A stretch of DNA of 64,000 bases from Deinococcus peraridilitoris DSM 19664. GTDB lineage: Bacteria > Deinococcota > Deinococci > Deinococcales > Deinococcaceae. The stretch covers positions 2,046,001-2,110,000 of the forward strand of contig NC_019793.1 in NCBI RefSeq assembly GCF_000317835.1. Direction: 5' to 3'. The position numbers were made by a program, and so were the translations under genes. The notes beneath the pieces are model-generated. The model did not search any database. It had not been told where the DNA came from and saw only the letters and a list, made by a program, of their open reading frames with translations. Positions 16,501-24,743 of this stretch are shown in pieces (the first letter of the stretch is position 1; the number at the start of each line of letters is the position of its first letter).

Positions 16501-19500
16501 GTCGCGGTCGTGGTTGGACGCGATGACAAGGGACGCCTGCTCATCATCGAGAACCCTGGCAGCGGCAATACGCAAGTGGTGCCTCTGTACGACACCAAAA
16601 ACGCGTCGTTCTACCGCGCGCCCAGCAGCCCATTCGCAAAAAGCACAGGAGGGACGACGGACACGGCAGTCAGTGCACCCGCTTTCTCAGGCATCACGGA
16701 CGCGCAGATCCTCAAGGCGAAAGAACTCACCGTCGCCCTGGAAGCCGCGCAGAAAGCCCGTGATCCGAAAGCCATCGACCGTGCCAGCCAAGCGCTCGAA
16801 ACGTTCCGGAAAGCCTCTGACAGCAACGCACGGGCACTCGCGGCCCTCGCGCAGATTCAAAAGGAACAGACGACCAGCGCGAAGGACTACATCGCCACCC
16901 AGGCGGACATTCAGAGGTACAGCCGCGAAGCGCTCGCCATCGCCCGCCAGGAAATTCAGGCCGGCCAAAGCGGCGACGTGGCTTTCAAAGGTCGCGTGAA
17001 AGCCCGCGTGGAAGGCTTCGAGGCGGAAGGCAAAGCCCAGAAGGCCGTGCTGGAGCTCGCGCGGGACGCCGTACGGGAACAGACCCGCCTGAACAAAGAG
17101 CAAGGCCCTGCTGAACAGGCGATTCTCGCGCACCGGCAGGAAGCCTTGCGGGTCGCGCGGCTCATTCAGCAAGCCGAAAAGGATCGCAGCAAAGTCGCCC
17201 CAGCGGACGCAGCCAAACGCGCCTTGGAGGAAACCGACGCGGGGAAGATTGCCCTCAGCCGCGCTCGGGATGAACTGCAAGCGCAGGACCGCCTCACGCA
17301 GGAGCGAAAGAAACGCCAGGATGACGCCAAACGAGACGCGGAGAACGCCGCGAAGCAACTCGTGAACCTCACCCAGCAGCAACTGCAGCAGGAAGTGCAG
17401 CGACGCGAGGACGCTGCCCGGCAACTCGAAACACTCCGCACCCGCGAACTCGCAGCAGCCGGGGAGGACGCACAGAAACGCCTCGCGGTGGAAAACCAAC
17501 TCGCTGGACGCATTCAGAGTGCCCAGGCGCAAGCTGCTCAGGCTCGCCTGACGCTCGCGAAACGCAACGCTGAAGAAGAACGCCAGACGGCTCTCAGCGC
17601 CATTCCTGACGGCATTCCGCAAGCTAAACGCGCACAACTGGAGCGCAGCATCGAAGCGGCCTTCAATGGAAAGCTCAGTGGCGCGTACCGCACGTTCTAC
17701 GCGAGCATGAGCAGCGCGGCGACCACCGCGGCGGACAACATCGCTTCCGCCGCGAACAAGATCGTCGTGACGCAACTCGACGCCGCGCAGAAGATCACCT
17801 CCGCCCGGTTCGCCCTCTCACCGGAACTGCTGCGCTTCTCCTTCGGGGGAGGCGAGGACGGCCTGCAGGGCGCCCTCAGCGCGTACGGCGCGAGCAGCCT
17901 GGAGCAACTCAAGGCCTACGCTCCGCAGGTCGCGCAGATCATCGAGCAAGCGTACGCGGACGTCATCGAAACCGCCCGTGAGACGGCTGAGGAACTCGGC
18001 AAACTGCAGGACGCCGCGCCCCTGAGTGACGCGCGGCGCTTCACCCTCACGCCCGCCCTGCTGCGTTTCAGCTTCGGGGAGGACGGCCTGAATGCCGCGT
18101 TGCGCGCGTACGGCTTCCGGGATGTCGCGGACCTGCAGAGCAGCACCACCCAAGTCGCCGCGCTGCTGCGCGAAGCGTACGCGGACGTGCTGTTCTTCAT
18201 CACCACCGCCAACCAGACTGCCGCGCAAGCCAGCGCGGATTACATCGACCTGCTCCTGAAAGGCATCCGGGAAGAGCAGGACATTCAGGACGTGCAGCTG
18301 ACCTTCGATGACTTGTGGAAGATGCTGCGTCGCGTGTACGCGAACGGCCTCGACCCGCAGCAGAGCGGGTTCGTGCAACTCCTCGATCAGCTGATCAGCA
18401 AAGGCAACCAGGCGGCCGGGGAAGTCAAGCAGCTCGTCGAAGCCGCCTCACGCCTCGAAGACACCAAGCCTTCTTCTGCGTTCTCGTTTCTCGGGCCATC
18501 CACCCCCGAAGGGAGTGGGCCGCGCGTGGAAAGCGAACGCGAAGCCTTCAACCGCATCGGACGTGAAACGCGCGCCCTGCCGTCCACCTTCGAACTCGCT
18601 CGGGGTGATGACGGCAGCGAAGCGGCCTTCCAGAAGCAACTCGATCAACTGCGCGAGTGGAATAAGCTGATGGACCGCCTCAACCTCGACCGGCGCCGTG
18701 CAGAACTGCAAGGCTATACGGACGAGCAGCTCGACGCGGCCCTCACGCTCGCCATCACCAACAAGAACGCCCGGCAGTACCTCGACATCCTCGCCGAGCA
18801 GGAGCGGCGCCTGCAAAGCACCACGCAGAGCACGTACGACCACAACGCCGCCCTGAAGCAGCAATGGGAATTCCTGGAAGGCCTCGTGAACGAGTACGCG
18901 CAGCTGGCCTCCGCGTTCGGGAACCTCGCGGGTGCCGTGGGCGCGAACGATTTGCAGGCGAACATCAACGGCGTCGTGAACCTCTTCAAGAGCGGCTTCA
19001 GTATCGCCAAGGACCTCGCGAGCGGCAACCTGATCGGTGCGGCCGTGACCCTCATCAGCACCCTTGCGGACGCCTTCACCGGGTACAGCCGCGCGTACGC
19101 GGAAGCCGCCAAGAAACAGCAGGACTTCGAGAATTCCCTCACCGGGACGTTCATCAAAGCCGCTGACTTCGGGAAGACGAGCGTGCGTTCACGGGGTTTC
19201 TTCGCGGATCTGTTCGGCGGTGGACCGGAAGTCACGCAGGAAATCGACAAGGTTGGACTGGAGTTCGCGAAGAGTATCAGCGGCGGCTTCGAGTCCGGAC
19301 TGCGCAACGGCCTCAAACAGGCCATCTTGCAGAATGACTTCAGCCTCTTCACGACCAGCCTCAAGGAAAGCGTCGGGGATGCGATTCTCAACGCGATCAT
19401 CGAGTCTTTCCTGCAAGGTGAACTGCTGAAGAACATCATCGCGCCGGCCATCAAGAACTTCGTCGACGCCCTCAAGACGGACGACCTGGCAGACGACAAC

Positions 19501-19878
19501 GCCGCGCTGGATGGACTCTTCAACGCCGTGGATCAAGCGACGGCACTGGGCGAGAAGTTCTACGCGGGCATCGCGCCCGTCCGGCAGCGACTGGTCGACG
19601 GCGGATACCTGAAACCCCCCGAACCATCCGGGCTCACCAACAGCAGCACCAAAGACCTCTTTGGACGCACACCTGACCTGGGGTTCGCCTCAGTCAGCAC
19701 ACCCTTTTTGATCGGGCTTGAGCAGATCGGTAACGCCGCGCCGATCTACTTGCAGGCCGCCCAGACTCAACTACAGGCCGCGCAACTGTTCCAGGATGTC
19801 GTGCGGGTATTCGGGCAGCAGGGCATGAGGGTCGTCATTGATGGAGGTTCATCATCAAGCACCGCTGCCTTCCGTTGA
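13579..19878 (+). CDS. Tail tape measure protein with embedded cysteine-peptidase-like domain
   Basis: 2,099 residues; sets tail length and is ejected with the DNA. SD AGGAGGTG. Order: coiled coil (~35-180); SPSRVMFNLG segment near residue 295; TP901-type core (ADFEQAMNKAGATTNATG, ~465-780) preceded by a hydrophobic helix; a papain-fold-like domain (~895-1010) with candidate catalytic Cys910 (SSDCAIIA), His974 (GTHVAVVVG) and a following Asn (IIENP); a second coiled coil (~1040-1400); two imperfect copies of a 60-residue unit (~1405-1540); helical and hydrophobic C-terminal parts. The peptidase-like domain suggests local murein digestion during injection. A tail of about 300 nm is implied by the usual 1.5 angstrom per residue rule. 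Confidence 0.92.
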   Translation: MSAETIEIAALGITLQGPERQLDDLLSKVRRLTDGKYEVKLGLDTQEIQKAATATQNVTRAQNEQVQSARAQRTEAQAQTAELRRQAAEQNVLTAALRRQGAEARVTAQLAAQTTREREREARALKAASDIAIRALDNEQRATRNLRQANQLTNQEVVQLQTNIQRRALEAAASLDRESDAYRRLTQVAAAAQRTIDAAEGRNTFGGFSFGIQQGLLSALGNLGPFGQALEALLKTQLDQAAQTTQREAQDIGTNISDGLQGGLRSGAAETANAARQTAEGVTQTIKKTLDIRSPSRVMFNLGVFTAQGLVDGLKSKQDDVARAAKSLSDTIERNAVPGAGARTTASAVSGGALGGNVFAASAFANLSQSVGQVTQQLGQDLPKAAQQAAEATNAAGEAAAGAGVDLGGATEGVKSLTLAHKENDPAARQTAINEAKTAIAFAVTGAAVVGLGAAMAASVNTAADFEQAMNKAGATTNATGAQLKSLTSLALDDTFIQLGVGGIEAAAGIEELGSQGLETADILNGGLVNATLLAKATSSDMAVAAAVAASSMKAFNLEASDLGEVADVVTNAVNATSIKMQDFSQSIAAAGAVATTSGIDFTTFTAAISLMTDKAISASDAGTSFKTFLQSLTPNSKAASQAMNDLTFSAFTANGEFKPLAQIVEELRVKFSKLTPEQRAFTAETIFGSDGIRAFNILIEQGQKGLAERVQLLDQNGSAQRAAEDQLKGLRGEQEKFNAALENLKTTAGSNLLPALTPVLDWATSFTSELGQALRSLRELNDFKIKDGDGSILATLKFFSGAFKGLNDFAKFLDEKGQFDNLAGGRAGAAFPAFQLSPIAQAIQARNRQAASVDFPSLAANGGSNSSVLGLPPLLGAQQAQNAAGGFSAEFVASLKDVFVNDPKVSSDCAIIASRILNLIGATIESTPVAGQLVTNAKKAGFQQVSDGATGDLVALRGPQYGAIKDKLGNGTHVAVVVGRDDKGRLLIIENPGSGNTQVVPLYDTKNASFYRAPSSPFAKSTGGTTDTAVSAPAFSGITDAQILKAKELTVALEAAQKARDPKAIDRASQALETFRKASDSNARALAALAQIQKEQTTSAKDYIATQADIQRYSREALAIARQEIQAGQSGDVAFKGRVKARVEGFEAEGKAQKAVLELARDAVREQTRLNKEQGPAEQAILAHRQEALRVARLIQQAEKDRSKVAPADAAKRALEETDAGKIALSRARDELQAQDRLTQERKKRQDDAKRDAENAAKQLVNLTQQQLQQEVQRREDAARQLETLRTRELAAAGEDAQKRLAVENQLAGRIQSAQAQAAQARLTLAKRNAEEERQTALSAIPDGIPQAKRAQLERSIEAAFNGKLSGAYRTFYASMSSAATTAADNIASAANKIVVTQLDAAQKITSARFALSPELLRFSFGGGEDGLQGALSAYGASSLEQLKAYAPQVAQIIEQAYADVIETARETAEELGKLQDAAPLSDARRFTLTPALLRFSFGEDGLNAALRAYGFRDVADLQSSTTQVAALLREAYADVLFFITTANQTAAQASADYIDLLLKGIREEQDIQDVQLTFDDLWKMLRRVYANGLDPQQSGFVQLLDQLISKGNQAAGEVKQLVEAASRLEDTKPSSAFSFLGPSTPEGSGPRVESEREAFNRIGRETRALPSTFELARGDDGSEAAFQKQLDQLREWNKLMDRLNLDRRRAELQGYTDEQLDAALTLAITNKNARQYLDILAEQERRLQSTTQSTYDHNAALKQQWEFLEGLVNEYAQLASAFGNLAGAVGANDLQANINGVVNLFKSGFSIAKDLASGNLIGAAVTLISTLADAFTGYSRAYAEAAKKQQDFENSLTGTFIKAADFGKTSVRSRGFFADLFGGGPEVTQEIDKVGLEFAKSISGGFESGLRNGLKQAILQNDFSLFTTSLKESVGDAILNAIIESFLQGELLKNIIAPAIKNFVDALKTDDLADDNAALDGLFNAVDQATALGEKFYAGIAPVRQRLVDGGYLKPPEPSGLTNSSTKDLFGRTPDLGFASVSTPFLIGLEQIGNAAPIYLQAAQTQLQAAQLFQDVVRVFGQQGMRVVIDGGSSSSTAAFR

Positions 19879-19976
19879 TTCTTCTGTTCTTCGTTCTCGT
19901 GGGGTGCGGCATTCACGCCGCACCTCCTTCTTCTGACAGTCGGGTGTGGCTCCTCACGCCCAGAAAGGAGGCTGAC

Positions 19977-21581
19977 GTGCGCTGGAGACTCCGAATTTAC
20001 AGTCCGACCGGAGCGTACCGGTACGACCGCACCCTCGACCAGGCGGAAGTCACGCAGGCCGGGCTCACCATGACCCTCGAACCGTACGGCAACTGCCTGG
20101 AAGCCAACTTCAGCGCGAAGGCGTCCTCTCTCGGGATCGGTGACCGGGACATCGTGCAGATTCAGACGCGCCCGAGTGACCCGAACGTCACGGATGACAC
20201 GGTGCTGTGGACTTCCCGGTTCGCGGGCATCGCGGTGCTTTCCGGCGCGCGGCACGCTCCGGACGCGACGGGTTTCAAGCTGGTGGGCCTCAAGAAACGC
20301 CTGGAGGAAGTCGACGTGACGACCTCGCATTACCCGCAGCAGAGCGTCCACACGACCATCAGCCAGGTCATCGCGCACCTCACGAACGGACGCCTGCCCG
20401 CGCAGATGAACAACGTCACGCAGGTGCCGGACCCGTCCGTGACGGCGGGCGCGCTGCACCCGAATTACCAGAGCGGCAAGGAAGTCCTCGACAAGCTCGT
20501 GAGTCTTGTGCCCGGCTGGAAAAGCTGGGGGTACAACGCGGACTTCCAGCTCGTCATTGACCGGGGAGAAGGCGTCGTCAGCATCGACGAGGCCGTGCTG
20601 GGCACGCGCATCGAGTGGACGCCGAGTGGCAGTGAGGAACTCATCACCGCCGTGCGCTGGCTGATCGGCAACCGCCCGAAAGTGCTGTACGCCTTCACGG
20701 GCATGGGCACGTACGAGGTGCTGCCCGCTGGGATCGTCAGTAGCAGCTCCAGCCTGAACAGCGCGTTCGGGTACGCCGCGAAAGTCCTCGCGCTCACCAC
20801 GCCACGCGATTACCTCAAACCCAGCGGCACGCCCGTGCATGCCTCTGCCGCCAATCCGGGAAGCAGCGTCAGCAACATCAGCCACCTCGCGGATGACAAC
20901 CCCAGCACGGTCGCTGGAATCAACTTCGGTGATTATTCCGTCGGCAGCACGCAGACCGTCGAGGTCCGCTGGGACATCAGCATGACAGAAGCCCTCGATC
21001 TGCTCGGCTTCGAACTGCAGAACGCGCAAGGCGCGACGTTCGTGAATGTCGGCGTGATCGTGTACCAGGCCAGTGACCCCGCGCAGTTCCTGGATTTCTA
21101 CCCCAGCCCGACGGAATTCAAGAACGGCCTGCTGCTGTTCGGAGGGCCGGACATTCGCGCGCTGATGCAAGCCAATCCGCTGTACGACAGTTGCCGCATC
21201 ACCCTGAGCATCACGGGACCCACGAACGGCAGCGCCACCATCGGCACCGCACGACCGCTGCTGGTGGACCGCGTAACGCTCGAACGCCTCGCGAGCCTGT
21301 ACTACCGCGAACCCAGCCCGGACCCCGCCACCATCCGCCTGCCGGGATTCGTGACGCCCGGCGCCACGGCGAGCATTCAGCGCCGCACCCTGGACGGCAG
21401 CCTCATCGAGACCCTCTCGCGGCCCGTGCAGAAAATCGAGTACCGCATCAGCGCGAGAGAGTACGGGGATTCGTACCTTCACGTCGGACAGCGTGACGAC
21501 CCGGAAGCGAGCGCCCTGAAAGCCGTCATTGAGCAGCGTGACAACCAGGCGACGCTGAACGCCGTGAGGTACGGACCATGA
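19977..21581 (+). CDS. Tail protein with discoidin-like domain
   Basis: 534 residues from GTG 19977, chosen because AAAGGAGG lies six bases upstream. Follows the tape measure, the usual place for distal tail or baseplate hub components. The first 230 residues are beta-rich (WRLRIYSPTGAYRYDRTLDQ, IVQIQTRPSD). Residues ~285-400 look like a galactose-binding/discoidin unit (ISHLADDNPSTVAGINFGD, VEVRWDISMTEALDLLGFEL). The same frame extends upstream without a stop to 19842, so a longer form is formally possible. Confidence 0.7.
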   Translation: MRWRLRIYSPTGAYRYDRTLDQAEVTQAGLTMTLEPYGNCLEANFSAKASSLGIGDRDIVQIQTRPSDPNVTDDTVLWTSRFAGIAVLSGARHAPDATGFKLVGLKKRLEEVDVTTSHYPQQSVHTTISQVIAHLTNGRLPAQMNNVTQVPDPSVTAGALHPNYQSGKEVLDKLVSLVPGWKSWGYNADFQLVIDRGEGVVSIDEAVLGTRIEWTPSGSEELITAVRWLIGNRPKVLYAFTGMGTYEVLPAGIVSSSSSLNSAFGYAAKVLALTTPRDYLKPSGTPVHASAANPGSSVSNISHLADDNPSTVAGINFGDYSVGSTQTVEVRWDISMTEALDLLGFELQNAQGATFVNVGVIVYQASDPAQFLDFYPSPTEFKNGLLLFGGPDIRALMQANPLYDSCRITLSITGPTNGSATIGTARPLLVDRVTLERLASLYYREPSPDPATIRLPGFVTPGATASIQRRTLDGSLIETLSRPVQKIEYRISAREYGDSYLHVGQRDDPEASALKAVIEQRDNQATLNAVRYGP

Positions 21582-22096
21582 AAGCCAAAGAACCGACGTT
21601 CAGTGACGCCGAACCCGTCGGGTTTGAGTTCGAACTCGCGGACGGTACAAAAGTCCCCCTGCCGCTCACCTTCGCGCCGAATGGAGGAATCGGGTACAAC
21701 CTCAGCACGCAACTCGAACGCGCACCGGGCAGCACCAAGTGGTTCACCACCGGTGACGGCCTGCCCATCCCGGAACCCCTCACGCTATCCGGCCTGGTCA
21801 TCGCGCCCAGCGAGTACCACGCGACCCTGATGCTGCGTGACCTGCTCGACGCGCAGAAGCACGCCGTGAAGCTCTGGCGTGGCCAGATCCGTTATCGCGC
21901 GCTCATTCCGCAACCCTACCCGTACGCGAGCCTCACGCCCGCTTTCGACCGTCCGGACGCCTGGAGTGTCACCCTGACCCTCCTGCCGACCGGTCCGCAC
22001 TGGACGCCCGGCGCCACGCTCGCCCTCGGTGACGCTCCGCTTGGGGCGTTCCCGCTGGGTGAAGGGTACGACGGCACCGAAGAACTCCCCATCTAG
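21578..22096 (+). CDS. Distal tail-type protein
   Basis: 172 residues, start overlapping the previous stop (ATGA). Contains the pattern GYNLSTQLERAPGSTKWF and a segment around HAVKLWRGQIRYRAL, followed by AWSVTLTLLPTGPHW; this looks like the N-terminal barrel of distal tail (Dit) proteins. Likely part of the tail tip to which fibres attach. Moderately sure of role, sure of being a gene. Confidence 0.6.
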   Translation: MKAKEPTFSDAEPVGFEFELADGTKVPLPLTFAPNGGIGYNLSTQLERAPGSTKWFTTGDGLPIPEPLTLSGLVIAPSEYHATLMLRDLLDAQKHAVKLWRGQIRYRALIPQPYPYASLTPAFDRPDAWSVTLTLLPTGPHWTPGATLALGDAPLGAFPLGEGYDGTEELPI

Positions 22097-22104
22097 GAGG
22101 CAGC

Positions 22105-22617
22105 ATGACCACCAAAGACCTGGCGCTCACCGTGCGTGACGCCATCGAGCAAGTCGTGACGATCCCCACGCGGGGCAACATCGCCACCTGGCCGGAGGAT
22201 TACGAGAACGCCTTCCAGACCCTCGGAGACGCAGTCGTAACGCTGCTGGAAGGAAAAGCGGACGTGGACCCCATGACCGGGTACGTCGTGCTGCCTCCGG
22301 ATGTTGGGGGTGGCAGTGGTGGTCTGGGAGACAGCGCGAACCGCACGCTGCTGCTCGAAACGAGTTTCGAAGTCACCAGCACGAGCGTTTCCGCTTTCCC
22401 GACCGTCCCAGCGGACGCGCGGTACGCGGAAGCGCAAATTCAACAAGCGAACGTGCGACACAAGCAACTCACGAACCCCGCACCCACGGACGGCGAGCAG
22501 CTGCTGCGCGGGGACACGTACGCTTTCCGCACCCTGGACGAACTTCTCAACGCCCGCTTGATCGCCGAGAGCGCCACCGCGACGGTCTTCGTGCGGTACT
22601 ACAGCGCCAAGAGCTAG
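22105..22617 (+). CDS. Tail tip/baseplate-region protein
   Basis: 170 residues with SD TAGGAGG. N-terminal helix (LALTVRDAIEQVVTI), then a Gly-rich linker (DVGGGSGGLGDS) and a beta-rich C terminus. The short N-terminal unit plus Gly linker resembles adaptor proteins that hold fibres. Function inferred only from place between Dit-like and fibre genes. Confidence 0.5.
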   Translation: MTTKDLALTVRDAIEQVVTIPTRGNIATWPEDYENAFQTLGDAVVTLLEGKADVDPMTGYVVLPPDVGGGSGGLGDSANRTLLLETSFEVTSTSVSAFPTVPADARYAEAQIQQANVRHKQLTNPAPTDGEQLLRGDTYAFRTLDELLNARLIAESATATVFVRYYSAKS

Positions 22618-22625
22618 GAGGCTGC

Positions 22626-24695
22626 ATGCCCGTAAAGATCAGCAGTACCGCCCCGCAGGACCTCCTCGACGAACTTCAGAGTGCCGCCACGGAAGCCCGC
22701 ACCACCACCGCGCAGCAGCAGGCACAAATGGCGGATACCGCGCAGTATGCGTCGGACACTGCCGCGTATCCCCCCATCGGCCCGGCAGGCGCGAAGGGGC
22801 GGCGTATCCTGGCGGATGGCAGCATGGAAATCCTGGTGAGTGACGGCATCGCCTGGACTCCCATCACGACGCTCACCACGACTGACCGCGTGGCGCTCGC
22901 TTCACGCTTCTACCCCAGCAGTAAAGCCAACCAGCCGCACGCGCTGTACCAGCTGGTCCGTCGGGAATACCTGAACAACACGGGCGGCCCGTACCGCGTG
23001 GCGCTGCTGGGTGACAGCATCCTCGGGTACATGGGCGCCACCCTCCTGCGTGCCCTGGAACGCTCGCACGGCGTGAACGGCCTGGGATACGACCCTCTGG
23101 ACGCCGGGCGGTACGGCACGAACGTCACCCTCACCAAGAGCGGCACCTGGACGACGTACGGCAGCGGCAACAGTGACCCCACCAGCATCGAGAAGTGGGG
23201 TGTCAGCGGGAACAGCATCACCGCGGACGCGGGCGCGAGCGTCACGTACGCACCGAGCAGCCGTTACCCGTTCGATACCTTCCGCGTGTGGTACTACAAA
23301 GGGCCAGGCAAAGGGCAATTCACGTACGCGGTGGATGGTGGCGCGAGCACCACCGTGGACACCAGCGCGGCGAGTGCGGGCCTGGGGTACGTGGAAGTGC
23401 AGCTTGCCACCAACACCAGCGGCGCTCCAGGGACGCACAGTCTCGTCCTGACCGTTAGCAGCGGCAACGTCACGCTGTACGGCGTGGAAACCTGGTCACG
23501 TCGCGCGTACGGTGTCGCTCCGCTGTACCTGAACACGGGCGGCACGCAGGCGGCGCACTGGGCAACCGCCGCGCAGAACGGCGGGAATTTCCTGCAGGCG
23601 TTCCTGGCGGTCACGCAACCCGCGCAGTCACTCGTGATGCTGGGCGCGAACGACGCGGGCACCTCGAAACGCACGGGCGCGCAGTTCGAAGCGGACATGA
23701 CCACGCTGCTGGGGAGCTTCACGCCTCCACGTTTCAGTGACACACTTCTGCTGACGCCCTGGTGGCGTGGCACGGAAGCGGACGCCAGCGTGGAGGACAC
23801 CGCGTACAAGGCGCTGGTGCAAGAGTACCGCTCGCGCCTGCTGAGCCTTGCCAGGACGAGGGACGTTTCACTGTGGGATTTGCAGCGCTACTGGCCGAGT
23901 CACCCGGACGCCTGGTCGGGTGGGCTCTACGCTGACCTCATTCACCCCAGCAACCTCGGCGCGGCCTACTGGGTGGCGGGCTTCATGCGCCTGCTGCCGC
24001 AAGCTGTGGGGGAAGCGGCGAGCCTCGACAGTGACAACACCTTCTCGAAAAGCCTGCGGGTGCTGGTCGGCACGGGTTTCTTCGGGGCGTACGGCATCAA
24101 CACCCTGGGGGATGAAGTCACCTCGACCACCTACGAAACGGGCTTCTCGTTCCCCTTCAGCGACGGCATCAGCATCAAGCTCGCCGGAAGCGAGGTGGGC
24201 CGTGTGGGCTTCAACGGGAACAGCAGCGCCATCTTTACGGGCTTCCCGACGTCAAGCCGCAGCACGGTCCTCGCTGCGTTCCGGCAGGGCAGTACCAGCG
24301 CGCCCGCCATGAAAGTCTGGGTGGATGCGAGCAACAAAGCCTGCTTCGAGGGCGTGAACGGAAACGCGCGCCTCGCGCGCAACGGCGTGGGCGTGGAGGT
24401 CACGAGCCAGCAGGTGAAGCTGGAGTTACCGCTTGGCTTCACGGCGAACACGCCAGCGGCGGGCGCGTACACGATGAGCGCCACGGACGCTTACGTGCGC
24501 GCTCAGGGGAACGTGACGCTGCCGAACATCACGTCGTCCGCTGGGACGGTGTACATCATCAAGAACATCACGGGCTCGGGTATCACCGTGACGCCCGCAA
24601 GCACGGAAACGATTGATGGTGCGACCAGCTTGACGCTCAACGCGAACCAGACGGTGCGGCTCTACAGCACGGGCAGCCGTTGGGATGTGCTGTAA
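22626..24695 (+). CDS. Tail fibre with SGNH hydrolase domain
   Basis: 689 residues. N-terminal coiled-coil stalk (residues 10-45, EARTTTAQQQAQ), a collagen-like PIGPAGAKGRR turn, then an SGNH/GDSL hydrolase (~120-450): block I VALLGDSILG with nucleophile Ser131, block III MLGANDAGTS (~340), block V DLIHPSNLG (Asp/His, ~437-440). Between blocks a beta-sandwich (CBM-like) is inserted. The C-terminal 240 residues are beta-rich and end in a trimeric-fibre style tip (GSGITVTPASTETIDG, YSTGSRWDVL). It probably deacetylates or de-esterifies a cell-surface glycan during adsorption. SD TAGGAGG. Confidence 0.8.
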   Translation: MPVKISSTAPQDLLDELQSAATEARTTTAQQQAQMADTAQYASDTAAYPPIGPAGAKGRRILADGSMEILVSDGIAWTPITTLTTTDRVALASRFYPSSKANQPHALYQLVRREYLNNTGGPYRVALLGDSILGYMGATLLRALERSHGVNGLGYDPLDAGRYGTNVTLTKSGTWTTYGSGNSDPTSIEKWGVSGNSITADAGASVTYAPSSRYPFDTFRVWYYKGPGKGQFTYAVDGGASTTVDTSAASAGLGYVEVQLATNTSGAPGTHSLVLTVSSGNVTLYGVETWSRRAYGVAPLYLNTGGTQAAHWATAAQNGGNFLQAFLAVTQPAQSLVMLGANDAGTSKRTGAQFEADMTTLLGSFTPPRFSDTLLLTPWWRGTEADASVEDTAYKALVQEYRSRLLSLARTRDVSLWDLQRYWPSHPDAWSGGLYADLIHPSNLGAAYWVAGFMRLLPQAVGEAASLDSDNTFSKSLRVLVGTGFFGAYGINTLGDEVTSTTYETGFSFPFSDGISIKLAGSEVGRVGFNGNSSAIFTGFPTSSRSTVLAAFRQGSTSAPAMKVWVDASNKACFEGVNGNARLARNGVGVEVTSQQVKLELPLGFTANTPAAGAYTMSATDAYVRAQGNVTLPNITSSAGTVYIIKNITGSGITVTPASTETIDGATSLTLNANQTVRLYSTGSRWDVL

Positions 24696-24697
24696 AT

Positions 24698-24718
24698 CCC
24701 CGCATTCGTGAATGCGGG
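24698..24718 (+). repeat. Perfect hairpin after the fibre gene
   Basis: CCCGCATTC-GT-GAATGCGGG, nine perfect base pairs, three bases after the fibre stop. No T run follows (AGCACAGAA), so it may be a weak or factor-dependent terminator, or an mRNA end protector. Confidence 0.5.
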
Positions 24719-24731
24719 AGCACAGAATTGA

Positions 24732-24737
24732 TACGGT
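24732..24737 (+). promoter_or_regulatory. Leaderless-type promoter (-10 box) of the lipoprotein gene
   Basis: TACGGT ends six bases before ATG 24744, and no SD is present in those six bases. The TANNNT-N6-start layout is the leaderless arrangement described for Deinococcus. No clear -35 is seen. Confidence 0.5.
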
Positions 24738-24743
24738 AGTTTT

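Noticed and set aside
13963..16575. 870-codon open frame on the minus strand inside the tape measure gene
   Set aside because: It is the antisense shadow of a high-GC coding region; no start signal and no recognisable domain, while the + strand frame is certain.
22626..24695. Diversity-generating retroelement target in the fibre gene
   Set aside because: No reverse transcriptase gene or template repeat is seen near the fibre gene.
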